Shown here in pieces: positions 6,078 through 13,804 of a stretch of 15,493 bases of DNA. The position numbers were made by a program, and so were the translations under genes. The notes beneath the pieces are model-generated. The model was not told the origin of the DNA. It did not search any database and worked only from the letters and a program-made list of their open reading frames with translations. Origin of the DNA: Erginobacter sp964465735. Lineage in GTDB: Bacteria; Auribacterota; Erginobacteria; Erginobacterales; Erginobacteraceae. Within the stretch, counting starts at the first letter, position 1. Every line of letters begins with the position of its first letter. The DNA lies in contig CAYXKT010000065.1 in NCBI GenBank assembly GCA_964465735.1, positions 1 to 15,493 of the forward strand, in the 5' to 3' direction.

Positions 6078-7418
6078 TCACCGGGGGGGAAGCTCGCTCA
6101 TCAGCTTTTTAAATAAATCCCCCCGAGCCCGGTAATCCTCAAACATATCGTAGCTGGCACAGCCGGGGGAAAGGAGGATCGCCTCTCCCGGCACGGCCTG
6201 GCGGAAGGCCTCGGCCACCGCCTCTTTTAGGTTCGCGGCAAACTGGAAGGGGACTTTCCCGTCAACTGCTCTCCCCAGCTTCTCTCGGCACTCCCCCAGC
6301 AGAACCGCCCGCTTCACCGGACCGGGCAAGATCCGGGTAAGCGGGGAATAATCCAGCCCCTTCCCGCTCCCTCCGGCCAGCCAGATTACCGGACGGGAAA
6401 ATGCCTGCAGGGCCGCCACCACCGAATCCGGGTTGGTGGATTTGGAGTCATTATAAAACGCGACCCCGTTCACTTCTCCCAGGCACTCCAACCGATGAGG
6501 GAGGCCGGCAAATTTTCTCAAGACCGCCCTGATATCTTCCCCCGACACCCCTTCCTCCCGGGCGGTGGCAACGGCAGCCAGCGCATTGTTCAAAAAAGCC
6601 GGATCCCGCCGGGGCAGTTCCTCCCCGGCGCAGATCACCTCTATTTTCCCGGGGGAATAAAATCGGATTTCCCCCTTGGCAAACCGTGCCGCCCCCTCAG
6701 AACCGCCCCAGGTGGTTTTCGCCACCCCGGAAGGGATCTTTTTCTCGATCCGGGAAGCCATCTCCTCCGGGAAGACCGCCCGGTCCCCCCTCTTCTGCCG
6801 GGCGAAGATCTTCAGCTTGGTGTCACAGTATTCCCCGACCGAGGAATACCGGTCGAGATGATCGGGACTGAGGTTCAAAAACACCGCCGCCGCCGGCCGG
6901 AAATCCCCCAGATTTTCCAGCTGAAAGGAACTGATCTCCGCCACCACCACCTGATAAGTCATCTCTTCCAGGGCGATCCGGGAAAGCGGATAACCTATAT
7001 TCCCCCCGGCAACAACCGTTCGGCCCGCCCGGCGGAAGATCTCGGTCAGCAAGCTGACCGTGGTCGTCTTGCCGTTGGTCCCGGTAACGGCGATCAGCCG
7101 GCCTTTGAGAAACCGGGAGGCCAGCGCGACCTCGGAGAGAATTTCAGCTCCCTCCCGATGGGCCCGGAGTAATAACGGATGACTGGAAGGAATACCGGGG
7201 CTGACGATCACCATCTCAAAGTCTTTCCAGCCCCGGTCCGATTTTTCACCCAGAAAGACTTCGGCCCCCCGGGCGGCGAGGCGGTGAGCCGATTCCCGCT
7301 GCTTTGGGCCATCCCGGTCGTCGAAGACAGAGACAATACACCCCTCCCGGAGGAGCAGGTCCGCCGCCGCCGCCCCGCTGATCCCCAGGCCAATAATCGC
7401 TGCCGGCCGCTCTTTCAT
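6078..7418 (-). CDS. murD: UDP-N-acetylmuramoyl-L-alanine--D-glutamate ligase
   Basis: MurD adds D-glutamate to UDP-MurNAc-L-Ala in the cytoplasm. The 446 residues match the family length. The protein opens with the nucleotide-fold motif AAIIGLGISGAAAADLL, has IVSPGIP (71-77) typical of MurD, the ATP loop VTGTNGKTTT (111-120), the NLSPDHLDRY segment and, in the C-terminal half, FYNDSKSTNPDSVVAAL and LLSPGCASYDMFEDYRARG, both characteristic of MurD. The ATG overlaps the mraY TGA as ATGA, so the two are translationally coupled. It is the last gene before the roughly 480-base gap, unlike clusters in which ftsW follows directly. Confidence 0.97.
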   Translation of the reverse strand: MKERPAAIIGLGISGAAAADLLLREGCIVSVFDDRDGPKQRESAHRLAARGAEVFLGEKSDRGWKDFEMVIVSPGIPSSHPLLLRAHREGAEILSEVALASRFLKGRLIAVTGTNGKTTTVSLLTEIFRRAGRTVVAGGNIGYPLSRIALEEMTYQVVVAEISSFQLENLGDFRPAAAVFLNLSPDHLDRYSSVGEYCDTKLKIFARQKRGDRAVFPEEMASRIEKKIPSGVAKTTWGGSEGAARFAKGEIRFYSPGKIEVICAGEELPRRDPAFLNNALAAVATAREEGVSGEDIRAVLRKFAGLPHRLECLGEVNGVAFYNDSKSTNPDSVVAALQAFSRPVIWLAGGSGKGLDYSPLTRILPGPVKRAVLLGECREKLGRAVDGKVPFQFAANLKEAVAEAFRQAVPGEAILLSPGCASYDMFEDYRARGDLFKKLMSELPPR

Positions 7419-8518
7419 CGCATCTTCAATGCCCCCAACCCGATCAGGGCAAATATCACCGCGCAGATCCAGAAACGGACGGTGATCTTGTTCTCCGGGA
7501 TACCTTTATACTGAAAGTGGTGATGGAGGGGAGCGATCCGGAATATCCGCTTTTTCCGCAGACGGAAACAGCCGACCTGGAGGATCACCGAAAAGGCTTC
7601 GATGACAAATACCCCGCCGATCAGGAAGAGAAAGAGCTCCTTCTTCAGCAACACCGCCACCATCCCCAGCGCTCCGCCGCAAGCCAGGGCCCCGGTATCC
7701 CCCATAAACACTTCGGCCGGATAGGCGTTAAACCAGAGAAAACCCAGGGTCGCTCCGGCCAGAGCGGCACAGAAGACCGCCAGTTCTCCGGCCCCCGGGA
7801 TATAAAGCACCTGGAGGTAATTGGCGAACTCGATATGTCCGATCAGGTAGGCCAGAGCGGCAAAGGCCAGAGCGGCGATCGCCAGGCAGCCGCCGGCCAG
7901 ACCATCAAGACCGTCGGTCAGATTGACGGCATTGGTAGATCCGACCAGAACCAGGATGGCCAGCGGTATCGAGAGGAACCCGATGTTCTCCAAAACCGCG
8001 TGCTTGTAAAAGGGGATCCAGAGATGGCCGGCATAAGCTGATGTCTCGGGATGATTGGTCAGGTAAATCCCGATCCCCAGTCCGAGCAGGACCTGTCCGG
8101 CCAGCTTCACCCGCCCCGAGAGTCCCCGCCGGCCGATCCCCCGGAGTTTGATCCAATCATCAACAAAGCCGAGCAAACCCAGCCAGAGGGCGGAAAGAAC
8201 GATCACCCGGATATGGGCCGTCTCCAGGCGAGCCCAGAAGAGGGTGGCGACCATTATGGCCAGAAGAATGATCAACCCTCCCATCGTGGGGGTACCTTCC
8301 TTGCCCTTATGAAGGCGATAGAGCTTTTCATAGTCCGCCCCATTGCGAATCTTCTCGCCCACTTTCAGTTCCCGCAATTTCTGGATCAGGGGGCGGCCAA
8401 AGATCACGGCGATCAGGAAGGCGGTCAGGGCGGCCCCGGCCGACCGGAAGGTGATATACCGGAATATATTGAATCCGAACCAGAGATCCCGGAGCGGAAA
8501 AAAGATATGATAAAGCAT
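7415..8518 (-). CDS. mraY: phospho-N-acetylmuramoyl-pentapeptide-transferase
   Basis: MraY transfers phospho-MurNAc-pentapeptide to undecaprenyl phosphate, making lipid I at the inner face of the membrane. The 367-residue, about ten-segment membrane protein has the family signatures in order: HKGKEGTPTMGG (70-81), the DD pair at 120-121 (FVDDWIK), NLTDGLDGLAGG (199-210), FMGDTGALACGG (271-282) and APLHHHFQYKG (329-339). The aspartates and the HHH are the metal and substrate-binding residues in this family. ATG 8518 has a GAGGAA Shine-Dalgarno eight bases away. Upstream is a 69-base gap after murF with an unusual hairpin; downstream the stop overlaps murD. Confidence 0.97.
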   Translation of the reverse strand: MLYHIFFPLRDLWFGFNIFRYITFRSAGAALTAFLIAVIFGRPLIQKLRELKVGEKIRNGADYEKLYRLHKGKEGTPTMGGLIILLAIMVATLFWARLETAHIRVIVLSALWLGLLGFVDDWIKLRGIGRRGLSGRVKLAGQVLLGLGIGIYLTNHPETSAYAGHLWIPFYKHAVLENIGFLSIPLAILVLVGSTNAVNLTDGLDGLAGGCLAIAALAFAALAYLIGHIEFANYLQVLYIPGAGELAVFCAALAGATLGFLWFNAYPAEVFMGDTGALACGGALGMVAVLLKKELFLFLIGGVFVIEAFSVILQVGCFRLRKKRIFRIAPLHHHFQYKGIPENKITVRFWICAVIFALIGLGALKMR

Positions 8519-8530
8519 AGTATTGTTCCT

Positions 8531-8576
8531 CAGAATTTCCGGGATCCGGGGGTCAGTCCCGGACTCCGTAATTCTG
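8531..8576. repeat. composite inverted repeat between murF and mraY
   Basis: Two stems stack: outer CAGAATT (8531-8537) with AATTCTG (8570-8576), and inner TCCGGGA (8538-8544) with TCCCGGA (8557-8563). The apical loop is 12 bases and there is a 6-base bulge on one side, 14 pairs in all. No T-run follows, so it is not a classical terminator. It lies directly upstream of the mraY ribosome binding site and could affect mRNA stability or mraY translation (inference). Confidence 0.5.
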
Positions 8577-8598
8577 GATTCTGGATTCTAAATTCTGG
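8571..8598. repeat. tandem heptamer repeat (ATTCTGG)4 across the murF stop codon
   Basis: Four contiguous 7-bp units read ATTCTGG, ATTCTGG, ATTCTAA, ATTCTGG. The variant third unit supplies the murF stop codon (TAG on the minus strand, 8588-8590). Since 7 is not a multiple of 3, gain or loss of a unit before the stop would change the reading frame at the extreme C-terminus of MurF. Confidence 0.7.
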
Positions 8599-9991
8599 AC
8601 TCTTGCTTCCCCCAACGCCGCATTATCTCGATAATCTCCTCCATCCCCATCTTGCGCGATCCTTTCAAAAGCACGCTGTCACCGGGACGGACAAGCCCTG
8701 CTAAGATCTCCCCCACCTGGAAACAATCGTCGGCGGTCTCCACTTTCGCCGCCGGGGAGACTTCCCGGGCGGCCCGGGCCGCTGTTCGGGAGAGCGGACC
8801 GAAAAAGATCAGGTAATCGATCCCGGACCGGGCCAGACGCTCTCCCAGTTCCCGGTGAGCGGGTCGGGAGAATTCTTCCAATTCGTGCATATCCCCGCTG
8901 ACCAGGATCCTTCTCCCCCGACACTCCATCTCCCGCCAGGTCTTTAGGGCCGCCACCATCGAGGCCGGATTGGCGTTATAGGCGTCGTTAATGTATTCCA
9001 CCCCCCCCAGGGAGATCCGTTCCATCCGGCCGGGGGGAAGAACCACGCGCCGGGCCGCCGCTTGCAGGGCGGCGGGTTCAACTCTGAAATAATCACCCAC
9101 CGCCAGGGCGGCCAGGAGGTTGAAAATATTATGCCGGCCGGGGATGGGAGCCTCGATGGGTAATTCCCCTCCCCGGAGAGTAGCTTTGAAACTGACGCCC
9201 CCCGGCTTGCAACGGACATCCAGCGGGCGGACCCGAGCCGGCGGGTTGAAGCCGAATCCGATGATCTCGCCTGAGGACCGGCCGGCCAGGGCCGCCGTCC
9301 GGGGATCATCGGTATTGAGAAAGACCACCCCGGGCGGTTTTAGTTCTCCGATCAACTCCCCTTTCTCGGCGGCGATCCGGTCGAGATCCCCGAAACGACC
9401 GAGATGAGCAGGTCCGATATTGGTAATTACCGCCAACTGGGGACGGCAGAGCCGGGCCAATTCCCGGATCTCACCCGGCCGGTTCGTGCCCAGTTCAAAG
9501 ACCGCCGCCCTCTGGGGAGCGGCCAGTTTTAGGATGCTCAGACTGACCCCGATCAGGTTATTGTAACTGGCCGGCGCGGTCAGTACCGGTCCAACCGATT
9601 CCAGGAACAGACCGATCAGATTCTTGGTCGTGGTCTTCCCATTGCTCCCGGTGACGGCGATGGCCGGGAGATCAAAGAGTCTGCGATAGCCCCGGGCCAG
9701 ACCGGCCAGTGCCTGGAGAGTATCCTTGACCCGGATCAGGCAAAAGTTTTCCCGGCAACGCTTCACCGCGGCAACTTCCCGGGAGAGGATCACCCCGACC
9801 GCTCCGGCTTTCAGGGCGGCAGCGGCAAAGTTATGTCCATCATAGCTCTCACCCGCCACCGCCAGGAAAATCTCGCCGGGCCGGATTCTCCGACTGTCGA
9901 TGCTGACCCCATACACTATGGTCCCGGGGCCGCCCCTCTCTAAACGGCCATTGCTCCAGTCGAGAATATCGGTTATCGGTCGCGGTTCCAT
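8588..9991 (-). CDS. murF: UDP-N-acetylmuramoyl-tripeptide--D-alanyl-D-alanine ligase
   Basis: MurF adds the D-Ala-D-Ala made by Ddl to UDP-MurNAc-tripeptide, completing the cytoplasmic pentapeptide precursor. From ATG 9991 it has 467 residues, a usual length. It shows VYGVSIDSRRIRPGEIFLAV near the N-terminus, the ATP loop VTGSNGKTTTK (about 113-123), ELGTNRPGEI and NIGPAHLGRFG in the central domain, and YINDAYNANPASM in the C-terminal domain. The frame is open 38 codons further upstream inside murE, but the conserved protein starts at MEPRPI, one base after the murE TAA. A GGAG lies about 12 bases before the ATG. The last residues (QESRI) are encoded in a tandem heptamer repeat that also supplies the stop. 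Confidence 0.96.
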   Translation of the reverse strand: MEPRPITDILDWSNGRLERGGPGTIVYGVSIDSRRIRPGEIFLAVAGESYDGHNFAAAALKAGAVGVILSREVAAVKRCRENFCLIRVKDTLQALAGLARGYRRLFDLPAIAVTGSNGKTTTKNLIGLFLESVGPVLTAPASYNNLIGVSLSILKLAAPQRAAVFELGTNRPGEIRELARLCRPQLAVITNIGPAHLGRFGDLDRIAAEKGELIGELKPPGVVFLNTDDPRTAALAGRSSGEIIGFGFNPPARVRPLDVRCKPGGVSFKATLRGGELPIEAPIPGRHNIFNLLAALAVGDYFRVEPAALQAAARRVVLPPGRMERISLGGVEYINDAYNANPASMVAALKTWREMECRGRRILVSGDMHELEEFSRPAHRELGERLARSGIDYLIFFGPLSRTAARAAREVSPAAKVETADDCFQVGEILAGLVRPGDSVLLKGSRKMGMEEIIEIMRRWGKQESRI

Positions 9992-9992
9992 T

Positions 9993-11483
9993 TTAAGAGT
10001 TTTTCTCCGGCAGAGCCGCCAGAGCCTGGCGGGCGACTTCCCGATCGTCAAAAGGGATGATCCGATCGGCGAAGATCTGTTCCCGCTCGTGGCCTTTGCC
10101 GGCAATCAGGACCGCGTCCCCGGGACGGGCGATCCGGCAGGCCTCCTCGATCGCTTCCCGGCGGTCCGGGATCTGGCGCACCCCCCCGGCTTGCCGGGAG
10201 ATCCCCGTCCGAATCGCCTTGATGATCTCCTCCGGGTCTTCCGACCGCGGGTTGTCCGAGGTTAAAATAACCGTATCCGCCCAACGGTCCGCCGCCTGCC
10301 CCATCAGGGGACGTTTCCCGGGGTCGCGGTCGCCGCCGCAGCCAAAGACCACGATCAGCCGCTGGCGATAAAGCTCCCGGAGAGTCTTTAAGACATTCTT
10401 CAGCCCGTCCGGGGTATGGGCGTAATCGATAAAGAGATCAAAACCGCGGGCGGTCTTTACTCGCTCCAACCGCCCGGGGATCCCAATGCTTTTTTCCAGA
10501 GTCGATAAGATTTTCCCGATATCGATCCCTTCGCTGACCCCAAGAGCGATTACCGCCAGCGCGTTGGCCACGTTATAACGGCCCGGCAGACTGATCCGGG
10601 CGGGAAAAAGCTCATCCCGCCAGCGGACCTGAAACCGGGTTCCGGAGCGTCCCGGAACCACTCGTGAAGCGGAAATGTCAGCCGCTGGAGAAAAACCGTA
10701 GGTGAGCGAGGGGAGAGAAACATCGCTTAAGATTTTCTCCGCCAGGGGATCGTCAAGATTCACGATCGCTATCTTTTGCTCCGGGGAAAAAGATCCCTGG
10801 TGAAGCGTCTGGAAGAAACGGAGTTTAGCCGCCCGGTATTCCTTCAGGGTCCGGTGAAAATCAAGATGCTCCCGGGAGAGATTGGTAAAGATAGCGGTCC
10901 TGAATTCAATCCCCGCCAGACGTTCCTGACAGACGGCGTGGGAAGAGACCTCGAGTATGGCGTGGCTGATCTCCGCCCGCTTCATCTCCGCTAACAATTC
11001 CTGCAGCCGGGGCGGAGCCGGAGTGGTCAGAGGGGAGGGAAGTCTTCTCTCCTTGATCCCGTAGTAGATCGTACCCAGAAGCCCGGTGGAGATCCCCGCC
11101 GTCTCCAGAACTTCCCGGCCCAGGATGGAGACGGTGGTCTTCCCGTTGGTCCCGGTAACCCCGATCATCTTCAGATCGGCGGAGGGGTAATTAAAAAACC
11201 GGTTGGCGAGCAGGGACAGGACCCGGCGGGGATTGTCCGTCTTCACCTGGGCCAGGTTAACGTTAACGGCGGAAGTGAATTCCTCCACCACCACCCCCAC
11301 CGCGCCCCGTTCCCGGGCCTGAAAGATAAAATCGGCCCCGTTGTGCCGGGCTCCGGGGACAGCGACAAAGAGATCCCCCGCGGAGACCCTCCGGGAATCG
11401 AGGGCAATCCCCGTCACCTCGACCCCGGTATCCCCCCGGACCGGGACCGGACCCAGTTCCTCGATCAGTCGAGACAGTTTCAC
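9993..11483 (-). CDS. murE: UDP-N-acetylmuramoyl-tripeptide synthetase, meso-DAP type
   Basis: MurE adds the third amino acid of the stem peptide. The 496-residue protein has GIALDSRRVSAGDLFVAV at 25-41, the ATP loop GTNGKTT (111-117), TTPAPP, NLSREHLDFH (191-200), FIDYAHTPDGL and the motif SDNPRSEDP with D400-N-P-R403, which in characterised MurE enzymes marks specificity for meso-diaminopimelate rather than lysine. KGHE is present near the end. The start is a GTG whose last bases overlap the ftsI TGA (GTGA), with AGGAG eight bases upstream. The next gene, murF, starts one base after its stop. Confidence 0.96.
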   Translation of the reverse strand: MKLSRLIEELGPVPVRGDTGVEVTGIALDSRRVSAGDLFVAVPGARHNGADFIFQARERGAVGVVVEEFTSAVNVNLAQVKTDNPRRVLSLLANRFFNYPSADLKMIGVTGTNGKTTVSILGREVLETAGISTGLLGTIYYGIKERRLPSPLTTPAPPRLQELLAEMKRAEISHAILEVSSHAVCQERLAGIEFRTAIFTNLSREHLDFHRTLKEYRAAKLRFFQTLHQGSFSPEQKIAIVNLDDPLAEKILSDVSLPSLTYGFSPAADISASRVVPGRSGTRFQVRWRDELFPARISLPGRYNVANALAVIALGVSEGIDIGKILSTLEKSIGIPGRLERVKTARGFDLFIDYAHTPDGLKNVLKTLRELYRQRLIVVFGCGGDRDPGKRPLMGQAADRWADTVILTSDNPRSEDPEEIIKAIRTGISRQAGGVRQIPDRREAIEEACRIARPGDAVLIAGKGHEREQIFADRIIPFDDREVARQALAALPEKNS

Positions 11484-13192
11484 GATCTCATCTCCTTGCC
11501 GATCAGAGTCGGCTCCAGATCGAGATAGCGGATGATCCGTTCGCCGACTTCCTTGAAGACCGGGGCCGAGACCACCCCGCCATAATGCTCCGGCCGGGGT
11601 TCATCCACCACTACCAGGATCGCCAACCGGGGTCGCTCGGCCGGAACCATCCCCATATAAAGAGCCCGGTAAAGAGTGTGGGAATAACCGCCTTCCGGAG
11701 AAAGCTTCTGGGCGGTGCCGGTCTTCCCCGCTACCGCGAACCCCTTGATCGCGGCCCGGCGGCCGGTCCCCCCTTGCTCCGAGACCCCGCTGAGGATATC
11801 CAGCATCTCCCGGGCGGTCTTTTCCGAGACCACCCGACCCCTCTCCCGGATCAAGGAGCGATAGATAATTTCCCCGCCGGGGGCCGCCACCCGATCAACA
11901 ATCCGGGGCTGGAGCAATACCCCGCCGTTACCGAGAGCGGAGAAGGCGGAGAGCAGGCCGATCGAGGTCAACGAAACCTCGTGGCCCATCGTGATGCTGC
12001 GTAAAGAAAGTGCGGACCAGTACCGGGTCGGACGGAGCACCCCCGACGATTCTCCGGGCAATTCAATTCCGGTGATCTGCCCGATCCCGAACCGGCATAG
12101 GGCCGGATAAAGATTGTCACGGCCCATAATCATCCCGACCTTGGCCATCCCGATGTTACTGGATTTTTCGAGGATTTCATCGAAGCGCAGGATCCCGTGC
12201 GGACTGCTGTCCCGGAGCAGTCGGCCCCCGATCCAATAGCCACCCTCCTCGCAATAAAACTCGGTATCCCGGGCGACCAGCCCCGCCTCCAGGGCGGCGG
12301 CTGCGGGAAAAACCTTGAAGGTCGAACCGGGCTCGATCGGATCTGTGATTACCCGATTGCGCCTCTCTTCGGAGGTAGAGAGAGAATAAGCGTTAGGGTC
12401 GAAGGTAGGGCGATTAACCAGGGCGAGGATTTTTCCGGTGGACGGCTCCATCACCAGAAGCGTGGCCCAGGCTGCCTCGTACTGCCGGTAAACCCGCTCC
12501 AGCGCGTCCTCAGCGATCGATTGGATCACTTCATCGACCGTGAGGTGGATATCGCAACCATCGACCGGATCGAGGGAATGCGATCGATGCCAGGCGACCT
12601 CCCGGCGAACCCCATCCTTCTCGGTCAATAACCAACCCGGACTCCCCTTGAGCTGACGATCAAACTTCCACTCCAGCCCCTCCAGACCTTTGCCGTCCAG
12701 ATCAGTAAACCCCAGGACCTGACTGAGCAGGCTGCCCTTGGGATAAACTCGTTTCCGATCCTCCCGGAGGCCGATCCCGGGAAGAGCCAACTCGCGGATC
12801 CGGGCGGCCGCCTCTTCTTGCAGTTGGCGTTTGAGCCAGACGAACCACTTCTCACCGGTCAGTCGGGATTGGATCTGTTCAAGATCGGTCTGGATAATCG
12901 GCAAGAGCAGCGAGGCAATCTCCTCTATTTGCTCCGGGGGGATATCGCGGGGGACGGCGTAAAGCGAAAAACAGGGGATGGAGACAGCCAGCATATTCCC
13001 CCGGGCGTCATAGATCGTCCCCCGGCGGGGAGGGAGAAAGTAGGTGCTTTGCTGCTGATCTTGAGCCTGGAGACGATAGCGAGAGTGCTGAAGACACTGG
13101 AGTCCAAAGAGCCGGGAGATAAGGAGGGTTGAAAATATCAGGAAGCCGATACAGACTACCCGGGACCTTTTGTTATACATCGCATTACGCAT
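11480..13192 (-). CDS. ftsI: septal peptidoglycan D,D-transpeptidase FtsI (class B PBP)
   Basis: FtsI cross-links new septal peptidoglycan in complex with FtsW. A short cytoplasmic N-terminus and one membrane anchor (VVCIGFLIFSTLLISRLFGL) are followed by the PBP dimerisation domain (RRGTIYDARGNMLAVS) and the penicillin-binding domain. The catalytic triad is complete: STFK (residues 290-293 from ATG 13192), SSN (344-346) and KTG (490-492). There are no C-terminal PASTA domains, as in Gram-negative FtsI. The frame begins at a GTG at 13207, but a possible promoter would start transcription near that point, so ATG 13192 or ATG 13180 is preferred. Shine-Dalgarno options are GGGGTGA and GGTGAG. It overlaps murE by four bases. 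Confidence 0.95.
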   Translation of the reverse strand: MRNAMYNKRSRVVCIGFLIFSTLLISRLFGLQCLQHSRYRLQAQDQQQSTYFLPPRRGTIYDARGNMLAVSIPCFSLYAVPRDIPPEQIEEIASLLLPIIQTDLEQIQSRLTGEKWFVWLKRQLQEEAAARIRELALPGIGLREDRKRVYPKGSLLSQVLGFTDLDGKGLEGLEWKFDRQLKGSPGWLLTEKDGVRREVAWHRSHSLDPVDGCDIHLTVDEVIQSIAEDALERVYRQYEAAWATLLVMEPSTGKILALVNRPTFDPNAYSLSTSEERRNRVITDPIEPGSTFKVFPAAAALEAGLVARDTEFYCEEGGYWIGGRLLRDSSPHGILRFDEILEKSSNIGMAKVGMIMGRDNLYPALCRFGIGQITGIELPGESSGVLRPTRYWSALSLRSITMGHEVSLTSIGLLSAFSALGNGGVLLQPRIVDRVAAPGGEIIYRSLIRERGRVVSEKTAREMLDILSGVSEQGGTGRRAAIKGFAVAGKTGTAQKLSPEGGYSHTLYRALYMGMVPAERPRLAILVVVDEPRPEHYGGVVSAPVFKEVGERIIRYLDLEPTLIGKEMRS

Positions 13193-13325
13193 CTCACCAG
13201 GAATCACCCCGAAATTATATCTACCCGTTAAAACCTGTCACCGCCCAAACCCCGCACCGTATTGCCGACGGTCCGGCCCGGGACCAACTCCGGCTCGAAT
13301 ACTGCGAACTGACTCAATCCCTAAG
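13193..13325 (-). other. ftsL-ftsI intergenic region
   Basis: This gap is unusual in a cluster whose genes mostly touch. It contains a possible promoter and the ribosome binding region of ftsI. I found no credible small gene in it. Confidence 0.5.
13214..13241 (-). promoter_or_regulatory. possible internal sigma-70 promoter before ftsI
   Basis: Read on the minus strand, GTGACA (13236-13241) and a perfect TATAAT (13214-13219) are 16 bases apart. A start of transcription would fall at about 13205-13207, shortly before the ftsI ATG codons. A consensus -10 in GC-rich DNA is notable, but the match rests on sequence only. Confidence 0.45.
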
Positions 13326-13715
13326 TCAGCGGGCAATGCTCAAAATAACCAATTCCTGGGGTGAACTCCGGCGGGACGCCTTCTCCGCGACCGGGAAATC
13401 TTCCCGACGAACCCGGACAATCTGACCGGGATCAGGGTCGCCCAGGACAATCTCCCGTTCGGCCAGCATCCGAATAATGGACGACGGGGACTGTAAAGAC
13501 TCCAGCCGACTTTGCAGAATCAGGCTCCGGCCGCTTAAGTAAGTCAGCTTGCTCTCGCAGGATTCAACGGCATTACTGGCCTGTACGACCTGGGAATAGA
13601 GCCAGAGGTATGACATCCCGAAGATAAACCCGCCCAGGAGTAAAACCCAGCAGCCCTTGAGGCAAAAGCGCCCGATCTCCGAACGTTTTGTTACCGGAGA
13701 ATAACGATTGTTCAT
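13326..13715 (-). CDS. ftsL: cell division protein FtsL-like
   Basis: The 129-residue protein has the FtsL layout: a basic cytoplasmic N-terminus, one membrane segment (about residues 22-40, CWVLLLGGFIFGMSYLWLY) and an extracytoplasmic part with a likely coiled coil (about 41-85, with SKLTYLSGRSLILQSRLESLQS). FtsL forms a complex with FtsB/DivIC and FtsQ and activates FtsWI. Sequence conservation in this family is very low, so identification rests on topology and on the position between rsmH and ftsI. ATG 13715 has a near-perfect Shine-Dalgarno (AAGGAGGTG). The C-terminal tail beyond the coiled coil (DPGQIVRVRREDF and on) is longer than in small FtsL proteins. Confidence 0.82.
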   Translation of the reverse strand: MNNRYSPVTKRSEIGRFCLKGCWVLLLGGFIFGMSYLWLYSQVVQASNAVESCESKLTYLSGRSLILQSRLESLQSPSSIIRMLAEREIVLGDPDPGQIVRVRREDFPVAEKASRRSSPQELVILSIAR

Positions 13716-13804
13716 TTGCCACCTCCTTCAGCTACGGGATGTTTAAATTGCTGAAAGACACCTGCCACCCGGCCCGGCCGGAGACCGATCTTCCGGCCAT
13801 AGAT

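Noticed and set aside
6495..7172. Plus-strand frame of 225 codons opposite murD
   Set aside because: The opposite strand encodes an intact MurD with all motifs; no domain or start signal on this strand.
8051..8704. Plus-strand frame of 217 codons opposite mraY and the end of murF
   Set aside because: It is antisense to two intact genes and crosses their intergenic hairpin; composition is that of a shadow frame.
13193..13207. GTG 13207 as the start of ftsI
   Set aside because: It would add only five residues, and the predicted promoter would start transcription at about this base; ATG 13192 or 13180 is more likely.
13732..13800. 22-codon minus-strand ORF between rsmH and ftsL
   Set aside because: No Shine-Dalgarno at a useful distance, no recognisable features and no tight fit to its neighbours, in contrast to the other two small ORFs.
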